Assembly: GCA_051418055.1 (NCBI GenBank)
Contig: JBPRGH010000055.1
Coordinates: 1 to 26,098 of the forward strand
DNA from: JBPRGH01 sp051418055
Lineage (GTDB): Bacteria > Bacteroidota > Bacteroidia > Cytophagales > Cyclobacteriaceae
Direction: 5' to 3'
Length of the DNA: 26,098 bases
Shown here: piece by piece, positions 7,781 through 15,575 of the stretch
How the letters are laid out: each line of letters begins with the position of its first letter
How positions within the stretch are numbered: the stretch's first letter is position 1
The notes under the pieces: generated by a model
Seen by the model: only the letters and a program-made list of their open reading frames with translations
Databases searched by the model: none
Told to the model about the DNA's origin: nothing
Made by a program: the position numbers and the translations under genes

Positions 7781-7807
7781 AAAAAAGTGCTTTACAAAGC
7801 ACTTTTT
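7781..7807. terminator. Bidirectional terminator
   Basis: AAAAAGTGCTT and AAGCACTTTTT form an uninterrupted stem with a short loop, A-run on one side and T-run on the other. It lies between the plus-strand permease and the end of the minus-strand sigma/DUF4097 operon and can serve both. Confidence 0.8.
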
Positions 7808-7829
7808 AACAATCTGGCTCTAAAAATCA

Positions 7830-8633
7830 TTACTTCCCTTTCCTGATAAAGATGTCACCGTTATAATTTTTAATCATTACTTCCGGCCCTCCTCCATTAA
7901 TTTTCCCATTTACCCATTCATCCACATAAACTTTATATGTTCCGGATCTTTTATCCTCTTTTTTCACCGGGCCTGAAGGTGTTATATCCATATCAAAATC
8001 AGAGTATATATCACCACGAGCGGTTTTCATTTTAAAAGAATACTTAACATCAGATGGGAAGGTAAGGTCCACATTACCATTATACGTTGAGAATGCCATG
8101 GGTGTATCAGGTGTGACCTTAAGGAAGTTTACTTTGATATCACCGTTGTATGTTGTCGCCACTACTGAGCCGGCAACCGATTCGGCAACAATTTCGCCGT
8201 TGTAGTTTGAAATAATTATTTCTCCATTAACATTTTTTACAAGCACATCACCCTCATTATAAGTACTTACGTTAATATCAAATCCCGCTGGTATCTCCAC
8301 AGTTATATCAGCGCCCTTATCCCATGATCCGGATTCTATTTTTACATTATTATTATTTTCTATGATCTCCAGGTTCATCGCACTTCCGGCAATTTTCTTT
8401 AATCCACCTCTCTCCTCGGTGATTTTCTCTGCTGTTTCGGTGGAGCTGTATTTAACCAATATATCGCTCCTGGAGCTACCTAGTACTGTGATATCACCCT
8501 TTTTGATATCTACTTTGAGCTTTCCTCTTTTATCCGGGCTGCTAAGCGGGATCCTCAGCTCTTCATTTTGCTGTGCCATTGCACCGCTAGCAATAAAAAG
8601 TAGCATTAAAAATATTATTTTTACTCGTTCCAT
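7830..8633 (-). CDS. DUF4097 secreted beta-repeat protein
   Basis: A 267-residue protein, last gene of the sigma-factor operon, starting at ATG 8631-8633. An N-terminal signal peptide (MERVKIIF... ending SGAMAQ) directs export. The rest is a run of short beta strands, each turning at an N-G pair: STYNEGDV, KNVNGEI, SNYNGEI, TTYNGDI, STYNGNV and the last KNYNGDIF. This is the DUF4097 right-handed beta-helix pattern (sometimes annotated as putative adhesin). The family is known as surface or periplasmic proteins of unknown function, often beside ECF sigma factors. Nine bases separate it from the previous gene, with an AAGGA sequence ahead of the start. It is a diverged paralogue of its neighbour at 8643. 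It ends just before the terminator at 7781-7807. Confidence 0.85.
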   Translation of the reverse strand: MERVKIIFLMLLFIASGAMAQQNEELRIPLSSPDKRGKLKVDIKKGDITVLGSSRSDILVKYSSTETAEKITEERGGLKKIAGSAMNLEIIENNNNVKIESGSWDKGADITVEIPAGFDINVSTYNEGDVLVKNVNGEIIISNYNGEIVAESVAGSVVATTYNGDIKVNFLKVTPDTPMAFSTYNGNVDLTFPSDVKYSFKMKTARGDIYSDFDMDITPSGPVKKEDKRSGTYKVYVDEWVNGKINGGGPEVMIKNYNGDIFIRKGK

Positions 8634-8642
8634 TTTATATCC

Positions 8643-9521
8643 TTATTTATTATTTTCTTTTACATAAACATCTCCATTGAATGTCTCAAAATCAAGCACA
8701 ACGCCTCCTGATCGTGCTCTGATATTGGAATTCACCTCTATTTTATAAGCTGAACCTTTACTTTTTGCCGGTGTATTTTTTACTACAGACTGATGCTGTA
8801 CATCATTAATATTTGTATAAAAATCACCGTTAAAGCTCTCAAAATGCATATCTGCCGATAATCCGGAAGGAAAGGAAGCATTAATATTGCCATTCAGGGT
8901 ATAGTAGGATGAATTCATATCAGGTAACCTGGCATAACTGATATTCACATCGCCGTTTATGGTATAAAGATCAACAGCACCGACTGCACCATCCACTGTA
9001 ATATCTCCATTCACATGATAAGCCGTTATCTTACCTGAAATATTGGCAATATCAATTTTACCCTCCTTAATGGTAGAGACATGTAAATTAAGCTGTTCCG
9101 GAACAGTTAGGGCAAAATCGAACTTGTAAGACCAATCTTCCATGCACTCCTCCTGACAATTTGTATTATAGCCCCATCTTCTGTCTTTGACAGAGTAACC
9201 GGTAAAGGTGTGACAGGGAGTTTCTATATAAGCGAGAATCGTATCTCCTTTCTGCTCTATCCGAAGGTTTGCCTTGTCCCAACCTTCTTTAACCAGGCTT
9301 TCCGTTTCGGCTGTTATTTCTTTATTTACATCAAATAAAACCTGATCCTGATCCCCTTTTTCAACTTTAATGCTTCCGTTAATATTAGCGATAACCAGGA
9401 CAGTTTTTTTCTGCAGGTTATTGACTGAAATATTCTTCTGTATCTGTTCAGACCTCATTTGCCCAGCTACAATTGATGGAAAAATCAAAGTAATTAATAC
9501 TATGCCTATGATGTATTTCAT
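8643..9521 (-). CDS. DUF4097 secreted beta-repeat protein (paralogue)
   Basis: A 292-residue protein with a signal peptide (MKYIIGIVLITLIFPSIVAGQ). Its beta-helix uses the same N-G turn ladder as its neighbour: ANINGSI, YHVNGDI, YTINGDV, YTLNGNI, ESFNGDF and a final ETFNGDVYV. An insertion near residues 95-125 holds four cysteines (HTFTGY...NCQEECMEDW), absent from the shorter paralogue, that could form disulfides in the periplasm or at the surface. The start is five bases after the HEAT-repeat gene, so the genes are co-transcribed. Function unknown; probably an envelope component whose amount is set by the sigma factor at the head of the operon. Confidence 0.85.
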   Translation of the reverse strand: MKYIIGIVLITLIFPSIVAGQMRSEQIQKNISVNNLQKKTVLVIANINGSIKVEKGDQDQVLFDVNKEITAETESLVKEGWDKANLRIEQKGDTILAYIETPCHTFTGYSVKDRRWGYNTNCQEECMEDWSYKFDFALTVPEQLNLHVSTIKEGKIDIANISGKITAYHVNGDITVDGAVGAVDLYTINGDVNISYARLPDMNSSYYTLNGNINASFPSGLSADMHFESFNGDFYTNINDVQHQSVVKNTPAKSKGSAYKIEVNSNIRARSGGVVLDFETFNGDVYVKENNK

Positions 9522-9526
9522 TTTTT

Positions 9527-10300
9527 TCAGATTAAGATATTTAAACCTTCTTCAACTTTCGATTTTACCTCAGGAGTGATATTATTTTTCCTAAGCAGGC
9601 CCTTAAGCTCTTCAACTGATTTTTTTTCCCTTATTGCTACCATCAATTCAACCAGTGCCATCTGTACCAGAGGTGATGTTTGCTGATCAATAGAGCGAAT
9701 AAGACCTTCTCTTACTTCCGGATTATTGGTGTATCGTGCCAGTGCCTCTACTGTAGCCAAACGCACATTTATATTTTCATCATTATTCAAGGTAAAAAGC
9801 AGTTCTTTAATAATCTTTTCGCTTAGTTGAGGTATGTCTGAACTGTAGCTGACTGCTTTTAATCTGTCGGAAGTAGATCCCTCTTTTAAGAGCGTAAACA
9901 TCATTATCTCCTGCATCTGTTGCATCTCCTGAGTGATCTGAAGGAGCTGTTCTTCATGTTTATTGTTTCCCAACATAAATAATAAACCTGCACCAACACC
10001 ACAAATGAAGAATATCGCTGCTGCCGCCGCCTGCCACCAGTTGATGTGATAAACTGCCGGTATTTTAGCTGCAAATGAAGCAGATTCCTGCTCTTCATTT
10101 AGCCAGTCGTAAAATTTATCATCCAGATTTTCTGAAGGCTCTAACACTTTAATTTTCTCCGATCTTTGAAGCCACACCTGATGGTCCTCAAGATCTTCCG
10201 GCATGATCTCCCCCTTTTCAATTAGCTCTTCAAGAAGAAGGAGATTGTGATCTGCTAATTTGCCTTCCCTGTATTTTTTCAATAATCCTTCCCTATCCAT
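9527..10300 (-). CDS. Membrane HEAT-repeat protein, putative anti-sigma factor
   Basis: I place the start at ATG 10298-10300 rather than the TTG two codons upstream, giving 257 residues. Residues 1-70 are cytoplasmic, acidic and helical (MDREGLLKKYREGKLADHNL...), resembling the short sigma-binding arm of Bacteroidetes anti-sigma factors. A single transmembrane helix (about 88-110, WWQAAAAAIFFICGVGAGLLF) follows. Next is a Gln/Met-rich coiled coil (EEQLLQITQEMQQMQ), then about 120 residues of HEAT-type helical repeats (INVRLATVEALARY and QMALVELMVAI). There is no zinc-binding CxxC motif. It lies seven bases after the sigma-factor stop, the standard place for a cognate anti-sigma factor. That it binds the sigma factor is inferred from position and topology, with the HEAT domain as the likely periplasmic sensor or docking part. 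Confidence 0.78.
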   Translation of the reverse strand: MDREGLLKKYREGKLADHNLLLLEELIEKGEIMPEDLEDHQVWLQRSEKIKVLEPSENLDDKFYDWLNEEQESASFAAKIPAVYHINWWQAAAAAIFFICGVGAGLLFMLGNNKHEEQLLQITQEMQQMQEIMMFTLLKEGSTSDRLKAVSYSSDIPQLSEKIIKELLFTLNNDENINVRLATVEALARYTNNPEVREGLIRSIDQQTSPLVQMALVELMVAIREKKSVEELKGLLRKNNITPEVKSKVEEGLNILI

Positions 10301-10307
10301 TTTCAAT

Positions 10308-10862
10308 TCAATTAATCCTGGCTGCTAATTCCTCATAATTTTCTTTAAGCGCCTGCACCGCCCGACAAACCTTCACCTTCACTGCCCCTTCCGAACAATT
10401 CAGGATCTTCCCGATATCTTTATACTTTCGGTTCTGATATTTACTCAGAAGAAGTACCTCTTTTTTATCCTGGTCAAGCTGTTCAAATGCCCGCTCCAGT
10501 ACTACCTCTTCCATATTTTGTTCCTCTGAAAACAAAGGCCACTCTCCTACTGACTCCTCATCCCTTTCTTTTAAAGTTCTCTCTGATAATCTACTGTTCT
10601 TCCTGTAATGATCAGCATTTACATTCCTGGCAATGTGAAACAACCATGCCTTAAAAGTACCATTTGCAGTATAGGTGTTTTTGTATTTAAGGATCCTCAT
10701 GAAAACATTTTGAACCAGGTCCTCACTCAACTCCCTATCATGGTTTAGATGATAAAAGAATGTAAATAGTATCCTTTTATATCTTTCATAGAGGATGCCA
10801 AGGCACGAGGCATTGCCCTGCTTTACCTCCATCATTAAATCCTCATCCGATAGATCTTTCAA
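10308..10862 (-). CDS. ECF RNA polymerase sigma factor
   Basis: A 184-residue sigma-70 family protein of the extracytoplasmic-function type. Region 2 (about residues 20-90) shows LYERYKRILFTFFYHL, LSEDLVQNVFMRILKY and TFKAWLFHIARNVNADHYRK. Region 4 (about 125-175) shows the closing helix-turn-helix in KYKDIGKILNCSEGAVKVKV. There is no region 1 or 3. No ATG precedes the conserved LSDEDL segment in frame, so TTG at 10860-10862 is taken as the start; an in-frame ATG within DLMMEV is the alternative. It heads a four-gene operon (sigma, HEAT-repeat membrane protein, two DUF4097 proteins) with gaps of 5-9 bases. ECF factors usually drive their own operon; a TGTAACC box upstream fits a -35 element. 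Confidence 0.92.
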   Translation of the reverse strand: MKDLSDEDLMMEVKQGNASCLGILYERYKRILFTFFYHLNHDRELSEDLVQNVFMRILKYKNTYTANGTFKAWLFHIARNVNADHYRKNSRLSERTLKERDEESVGEWPLFSEEQNMEEVVLERAFEQLDQDKKEVLLLSKYQNRKYKDIGKILNCSEGAVKVKVCRAVQALKENYEELAARIN

Positions 10863-10904
10863 GACATCTTTTATTTGACCGGGTACACTGAATTATTGAA
10901 AAAT

Positions 10905-10911
10905 GGTTACA
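10905..10911 (-). promoter_or_regulatory. Possible ECF -35 box of the sigma operon
   Basis: TGTAACC on the minus strand, about 45 bases upstream of the sigma-factor start. Another TGTA occurs 17 bases further on as a possible -10 region. GTAAC-type -35 elements are common for ECF sigma factors. Suggestive only. Confidence 0.35.
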
Positions 10912-10990
10912 TAAATAAGTAAATATTTATCAATCTGTATTGAATGGTACCTTTTCCGTTTCAAATTAATAACTGGAAGAGAAAATTTTT

Positions 10991-10997
10991 TGTAACC
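10991..10997 (+). promoter_or_regulatory. Possible ECF -35 box of the PadR-permease operon
   Basis: The same heptamer TGTAACC occurs on the plus strand 94 bases before the PadR start, 79 bases from the box that points the other way. It hints that the divergent operon is read by the same sigma factor. No clear -10 element can be picked in the A-rich sequence that follows. Confidence 0.3.
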
Positions 10998-11090
10998 TCT
11001 AAAACTTTTCTAAGTAAAAAAAAATCAAAAGTATATTCCATTGGTAATTTGGATTTTTTTATTTTTATTTGTTTTACAATTTATATACAA

Positions 11091-11423
11091 ATGAATAAAA
11101 CATATCTTGGGGAATTTGAAGAGCTGGTGCTTACAATGGTGGGTATCCTGCAGGATGAGGCTTATGGAAACGCTATAGTTCATGAAATAAAGGAGCGTAT
11201 GGACCGGGAAGTAAACCTTAGCGCCGTACATGTAACCCTTTACAGGCTTGAGGATAAAGGATTTGTAAAATCTACCATGGGCGGCGCCACCTCAACAAGA
11301 GGGGGAAGAAGAAAGAGGATTTTTATGATAACGAACGCGGGCCTGAGCATGCTACATCAGTTACAGGAGAAACGGATAGAACTGTGGAAGCTCCTGCCCC
11401 AGCTAAAATTTCACTGGTCATGA
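11091..11423 (+). CDS. PadR family transcriptional regulator
   Basis: A 110-residue winged-helix protein. ATG 11091 is the start that aligns with the family; an upstream in-frame extension from 10944 reads as A/T-rich nonsense. Residues 1-80 form the PadR domain: LGEFEELVLTMVGILQDEAYGNAIVHEI, the recognition helix region (VNLSAVHVTLYRLEDKGFVKS), then the wing (GGRRKRIFMITNAG). The short C-terminal helix is the dimerisation part. PadR proteins are mostly repressors that bind palindromes in their own promoters and respond to small molecules. Its stop codon overlaps the next ATG (ATGA at 11420-11423), so the permease behind it is translationally coupled. PadR plus prefix-domain permease is a recurring pair in Bacteroidetes. 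Confidence 0.92.
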   Translation: MNKTYLGEFEELVLTMVGILQDEAYGNAIVHEIKERMDREVNLSAVHVTLYRLEDKGFVKSTMGGATSTRGGRRKRIFMITNAGLSMLHQLQEKRIELWKLLPQLKFHWS

Positions 11424-14065
11424 AAAAAACTATTGAGCCGCCAAAATGGGCGGTAGACTTTCTTGAATGGTTCTGCCCGGATAATTTATTCGAGAGTATA
11501 TACGGGGACCTCCTGGAGGAATTTGATGAGGATGTGAAAATTGATGGTGTAAGGAAAGCAAAAAGAAGATTTACCCTGAAGGTCATCCAGTTTTTCAGAC
11601 CCGGCATTATTATGCGCAACAGCTTTAATTTTAATTTAATCAGTCATATTATGGTAGCCAGTTATTTTAAAATTGCCACGAGAAGTATTATGAAGCGAAA
11701 GCTTTATTCATTTATTAATGCCTTTGGACTGAGCATAGGAATTGCTTTCTGCATTTTGATTTTCCTTTTCATCAAGGATGAGAAAAGCTTTGACCATTTT
11801 CATTCTAAGAAAGAGAGTATTTACAGGTTACACCTGAAATCCTATCAAAATACAGATCCCGGAGCAGAGGATCCTTATTCATATTCTGCATATCTGCCAA
11901 TTTCACTAAAATATGATGTAATTGCTGATATTCCGGAGGTACAATTGGCTACACGATTTAATTCAGGAATGAAATATAATGTCAAGAAGGGAGATCATAT
12001 TACTAATGAGCCTGTCACATTTGTTGATAGTGAATTTTTCCGCATGTTCTCCTTTAAAGCCCTTAAGGGAAATAAAGATAAATTTCTCACGGAGAAGCAT
12101 CATGTTGTAATAACCCCAACGATAGCTCAAAAATTTTTTGGTGATGAAGACCCAATTGAACAAACACTTGATATTACTATAAATGGTATCTCCGGCACCT
12201 ATACGGTTGTAGGGATTATAGAAGAAGCACCTGCCAGTTCAAGCCTGGAGTATAATATTCTACTAGCACAGGAGAACCAGCCGTATTATGAAAATAATTT
12301 ACCTGCCGGATGGAATGTATTCACCTCTCCCACCTTTGTACTCCTTTATCCTGAGGCCGATCCTGATCAATTCCGGAGTAAACTGGATCTTCTTGTAAAA
12401 AAGTATAAACCAGGTATAATATCAAATTTACGTGAGAAACATAACCTTCCGGAGGATGTCGAGGTATTTAACATTCAGGCTCTTCCTATTACAGAGGTTC
12501 ATCTGGCGAATCACATTAGCTGGCATAAAGTAAGTGATCCGGAGTATTCCATAATATTAGGGGGTATAGCATTATTGATCCTGCTCATTGCCTGTATAAA
12601 CTATATCACCCTTGCTTTAACAACCTCAGCCTCCAGAAGAATTGAAGTAGGTATCCGCAAAGCCATAGGAGCAAAAAAAGAGCAGATATTTTCGCAGTTC
12701 AGCTTTGAGGCTGTGACGCTGTCAATTATATCGATGATAATGGCATTGGGGCTTGCAGCACTTTTCCTGCCCTCTTTTAATGAGTTTACACAAAAAGGTA
12801 TTACTATTTCCGGAAGCATCCTGCTGCAGATCATTGCTTTTAGTGCCGGATTATCTTTGTTAATAGGTCTGCTGGCAGGGAGCTATCCTGCTGTTTTCCT
12901 TTCTTCATTTAAACCTACCACGGTACTTAAAGGTGGATATTCCTATAAGTTAAAAGCCGGATTTACAAAGCCTCTCATCGTGGTGCAGTTTGCACTTTCA
13001 GCCTTTCTGATCATTAGTTCGATCATTATGTACAGGCAGATGGATTTTATAACCACGAAAGATTTGGGCTATGATCAGGACCAGGTTGTGGTTATCCCCA
13101 CACAGGCCGGATGGAATATAGCGTCTAACAGCACTGTAAGAAGGTTTAGAGAAAAAGCTATGAATGAGCCTGATGTACTTTCTGTAGGAGGCAGCAGCTC
13201 ATCATTGGGTACAGGCAGCGCCCGTTACTTTTTTACTATAGACGGTGAAGAAAAATTTGCCAATGTATATACGGCTGACCCTCATTATATCTCTACACTA
13301 GTCATTACAATGGCTGCAGGAAGAAATTTTGATCCCGAAATCATTTCCGACAGTAGTGCCATCATCATTAATGAGGCATTTGCGAAAGAAATGGGCTGGG
13401 AAAATCCTCTTGAGGAGCGGCTGGAATGGCGAAGGGGTTACAGGGTTATTGGAGTTATGGAAGATTATCATTTTTCTTCGCTTGAACAGGCAATAGAGCC
13501 TATGTTCCTCACAATGGATATTGGTTACCTCAGTACCATGCTGATAAAAATTAAAGCGGATAATATACCCACTACCATTGAAAAGCTTCAGAAGCATTAT
13601 GCATCAGTTGCTCCCGATAAACCTTTTGAGTATAAATTTCTTGAAGAAGATGTTGCCCGCCAATATGTATCCTATGAACGCTGGATGAAGATCATGGGCT
13701 TATCCACAGCCTTTGCCATCCTTATATCCTGTCTGGGTTTATTTGGATTAGCCGGTGTTAATGCCTTAAACAAGACTAAAGAGATAGGGATCAGGAAGGT
13801 TTTTGGTGCAGAGCTTGTTAATATTTTTGTCCTGTTAAACAGGCAATTTGTAGTATTAGCCATTATTGCATTTTTTATTGCCATTCCTGCCTCCTGGTAT
13901 ATCATGCAACAATGGCTCGATAATTTCAAATTTGCAATTACCGTCAGCTGGGAGCTGTTTGCCCTGAGTATTGTTGTAGGGGTATCAATCGCGTTGCTTA
14001 CCGTCAGCTATCATGCCATTAAATCGGCATTATTAAATCCGGCGGAAACTTTGAAATGTGAATAG
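11420..14065 (+). CDS. Permease-prefix-domain FtsX-type ABC permease
   Basis: 881 residues from the ATG that overlaps the PadR stop codon. Residues 1-70 (EPPKWAVDFLEWFCPDNLFE, IYGDLLEEFDEDV, GVRKAKRRFTLKVIQFFRP) are the soluble N-terminal prefix domain found on permeases sitting behind PadR genes. The rest repeats the MacB/FtsX plan: a first membrane helix (about 92-115), a periplasmic domain, and FtsX unit one (about 375-500) with RIEVGIRKAIGAKKEQI and GSYPAVFLSSF. A second helix and periplasmic domain follow, then FtsX unit two (about 750-875) with KEIGIRKVFGAEL and the ending NPAETLKCE. No ATPase gene is adjacent. The coupled translation suggests that PadR and the prefix domain function together, perhaps with the prefix relaying transporter state to the regulator; this is inference. 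Confidence 0.88.
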   Translation: MKKTIEPPKWAVDFLEWFCPDNLFESIYGDLLEEFDEDVKIDGVRKAKRRFTLKVIQFFRPGIIMRNSFNFNLISHIMVASYFKIATRSIMKRKLYSFINAFGLSIGIAFCILIFLFIKDEKSFDHFHSKKESIYRLHLKSYQNTDPGAEDPYSYSAYLPISLKYDVIADIPEVQLATRFNSGMKYNVKKGDHITNEPVTFVDSEFFRMFSFKALKGNKDKFLTEKHHVVITPTIAQKFFGDEDPIEQTLDITINGISGTYTVVGIIEEAPASSSLEYNILLAQENQPYYENNLPAGWNVFTSPTFVLLYPEADPDQFRSKLDLLVKKYKPGIISNLREKHNLPEDVEVFNIQALPITEVHLANHISWHKVSDPEYSIILGGIALLILLIACINYITLALTTSASRRIEVGIRKAIGAKKEQIFSQFSFEAVTLSIISMIMALGLAALFLPSFNEFTQKGITISGSILLQIIAFSAGLSLLIGLLAGSYPAVFLSSFKPTTVLKGGYSYKLKAGFTKPLIVVQFALSAFLIISSIIMYRQMDFITTKDLGYDQDQVVVIPTQAGWNIASNSTVRRFREKAMNEPDVLSVGGSSSSLGTGSARYFFTIDGEEKFANVYTADPHYISTLVITMAAGRNFDPEIISDSSAIIINEAFAKEMGWENPLEERLEWRRGYRVIGVMEDYHFSSLEQAIEPMFLTMDIGYLSTMLIKIKADNIPTTIEKLQKHYASVAPDKPFEYKFLEEDVARQYVSYERWMKIMGLSTAFAILISCLGLFGLAGVNALNKTKEIGIRKVFGAELVNIFVLLNRQFVVLAIIAFFIAIPASWYIMQQWLDNFKFAITVSWELFALSIVVGVSIALLTVSYHAIKSALLNPAETLKCE

Positions 14066-14104
14066 TATATCACTTCGGTAGAAGGAGCGAGTTTGTGCGA
14101 TGGT

Positions 14105-14139
14105 TTAATCATTAGTTCATAGTTTTTATTCCTGAGTGT
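14105..14139. repeat. Heptad tract 2 (TTAGTTC type)
   Basis: Five successive 7-base units, for example TTAGTTC and ATAGTTT, in phase, 39 bases after the permease stop. Same family as tract 1. Confidence 0.5.
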
Positions 14140-14261
14140 CAACAATCCTTCTTCATATTCTTTTAAATTTTCTTTATATCTGGCATCTATCTTACCAATT
14201 TTAATACTAAAAAGATTATTAAATAATATTCTGATTTGGGTTTCCCTAATGCATGAGCTGC

Positions 14262-14287
14262 TGTTGTTGGTGTTTCCACCAACAACA
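14262..14287. repeat. Perfect 11-base stem-loop
   Basis: TGTTGTTGGTG pairs perfectly with CACCAACAACA across a four-base TTTC loop. There is no T-run on either side, so it is not a standard terminator. It may be an extragenic palindrome or an RNA-stability element. Confidence 0.6.
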
Positions 14288-14395
14288 ACTTGATTGATAA
14301 TAAGGAGCTACTTTTCAAAAAAGCCTTCTGCAAGATTACTTTTAAACAGCCAATGAAGAGACAGGTTAATATCATTTTCCATAACTTTATTTTCA

Positions 14396-15035
14396 ATGAG
14401 ATATTATGGCATAGGCGGACTGGGTGTGGATTTCAGGATCTTTGAAAAGCTGGAGCTTGATTTTCCCTTTGAGATCATAAAATGGATACCACCGGAAAAA
14501 GATGAGCCATTAGCTGATTATATTCTCCGGTTTTCAAAGAAGATAGATACTTCAGCGCCTTTCTCCTTAATTGGAGTATCCTTTGGTGGAATGGTAGCCA
14601 TAGAATTAAATAAGATCATTAAACCTGAACAGACCATTATTATTTCCTCAGCTGCATCAAAGTATGAATTGCCACTTATAGTCAAAGTCATAAGAAAGCT
14701 GCATCTGGCGAATATACTTCCACAATTAGCTTTTAAGCCCCCTAAGCTGATCTTAGAATGGTTTTTCGGTATAAGTCCCTGAAAGCCGGAAAGTACTTCA
14801 TCAGATCATTGATGAAATAGAATTCAGCTTTCTCAGGTGGGCATTAAAAGAGATCCTAAAGTGGCAAAATGTGGATATGCCGGATAATCTTATTCGGATA
14901 CATGGCACTGCAGATAAACTATTTCCCTGTAAAAAATATCCTGATCAGTTTACGGTAAAAGATGGGCAACATCTTATGATCATAAATAAAGCGGTAGAGG
15001 TCAGCAGTATCTTAAATGACCTGGTGAGGAAATGA
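14396..15035 (+). pseudogene. Alpha/beta hydrolase gene with a one-base frameshift
   Basis: From ATG 14396 the protein reads YYGIGGLGVDFRIF and so on, and carries the nucleophile elbow GVSFGGM (Ser62). It stops at TGA after ISP (14780-14782). The +1 frame continues at once with SRKVLHQIIDEIEFSFLRW. It includes IRIHGTADKLFP (the usual acid residue, Asp) and DGQHLMI (the catalytic His), ending at TGA 15033-15035. Removing a single T in the CCCTGAAAGC stretch restores one protein of about 212 residues (ISPESRKVL...) with a complete Ser-Asp-His triad. The gene is thus freshly inactivated, or the extra base is a sequencing error. The intact protein would be a small cytoplasmic hydrolase or esterase of unknown substrate. 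It converges on the winged-helix gene, 12 bases apart. Confidence 0.8.
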
Positions 15036-15047
15036 CTAAACCTGCAT

Positions 15048-15575
15048 TTACACACCGGTATCCACCGGAGGCGCCTCCACCTCAACAGGTGATTCAGGCA
15101 CTTCTTCCTGACCGGGGAATGCCAGGTCAGCTATAAAGAATATTAATCCAGCCAAAAAGATAAGGATCAGCACTATCCAGAGGGCTTTATTTTTGAATTT
15201 TGTTTTTAAAGATTTATCAGCACTTGCGGACTCCTCTACTTTCTGGTTAAAGAGCATCCGGTACTTTTTACCGGGGGCTGTCTCTATAAAATCTTCCTGG
15301 ATACCCGCTTCCTGAAGCTTTTTCCTTAGGCTGGAGGTATTTTTTACAAGCAACTTTTCAGATCCTTCACCATCCCACCAGATCTCATTTATTAGATATT
15401 CACGCTCCACCCCTACTCCCCTGTGATCATTTAAGATCCTGTACAGGGTAAATTCCTCGGGTGTTAGGGTAACTATTTTTTCTTTATCACCTGGACCATT
15501 AACACGCAATTCGCTTTTTTCAGGCCGCTGGATTACCGTATGATTTCCAATTAAAGTTCTGTCAACAGAAGGCAT
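15048..15575 (-). CDS. Membrane-anchored winged-helix protein (ToxR/CadC-like layout)
   Basis: 175 residues from ATG 15573-15575. Residues about 18-110 form an OmpR/PhoB-type winged helix: TLTPEEFTLYRILNDHRG, then YLINEIWWDGEGSEKLLVKNTSSLRKKL as the recognition region, and IETAPGKKYRML as the closing wing. A polar linker rich in Ser and Lys leads to one transmembrane helix (about 132-152, ALWIVLILIFLAGLIFFIA). Only about 20 acidic, proline-rich residues (PGQEEVPESPVEVEAPP) remain outside. A DNA-binding domain tethered to the membrane is the ToxR/CadC arrangement, but the sensory periplasmic domain is almost absent. It may instead sense the membrane or a partner protein. There is no receiver domain. 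The target is unknown. Confidence 0.8.
   Translation of the reverse strand: MPSVDRTLIGNHTVIQRPEKSELRVNGPGDKEKIVTLTPEEFTLYRILNDHRGVGVEREYLINEIWWDGEGSEKLLVKNTSSLRKKLQEAGIQEDFIETAPGKKYRMLFNQKVEESASADKSLKTKFKNKALWIVLILIFLAGLIFFIADLAFPGQEEVPESPVEVEAPPVDTGV

Larger units (their letters stand above)
14066..14395. other. 330-base gap with a heptad tract, a perfect hairpin and a doubtful minus-strand relic
   Basis: The left part has a 7-base-period tract (14105-14139). The middle has a perfect 11-base stem-loop (14262-14287). On the minus strand a frame from ATG 14380-14382 runs 24 codons to a TAG (14308-14310) and then stays open for about 80 more, with protein-like segments such as GKIDARYKENLKEYEEGL. 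It may be a worn-out small gene, but the overlap with the heptad tract and lack of any recognised family leave this open. Confidence 0.45.

Noticed and set aside
7658..7846. A 62-codon plus-strand frame
   Set aside because: It is the antisense of the permease relic and runs over the terminator.
10944..11090. Upstream extension of the PadR frame (49 extra residues)
   Set aside because: Composed of A/T-run codons with no similarity to PadR proteins, whose start matches ATG 11091; it would also cover the promoter.
11384..11419. Start of the second permease at 11384
   Set aside because: Would overlap PadR by 40 bases; the ATGA overlap at 11420 is the normal coupling and leaves the prefix domain complete.
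14010..14382. Minus-strand frame with ATG 14382 and one TAG
   Set aside because: Segments look protein-like, but it overlaps the permease 3' end, a heptad tract and a hairpin, and no family is recognised. Kept only as a remark in the gap entry.
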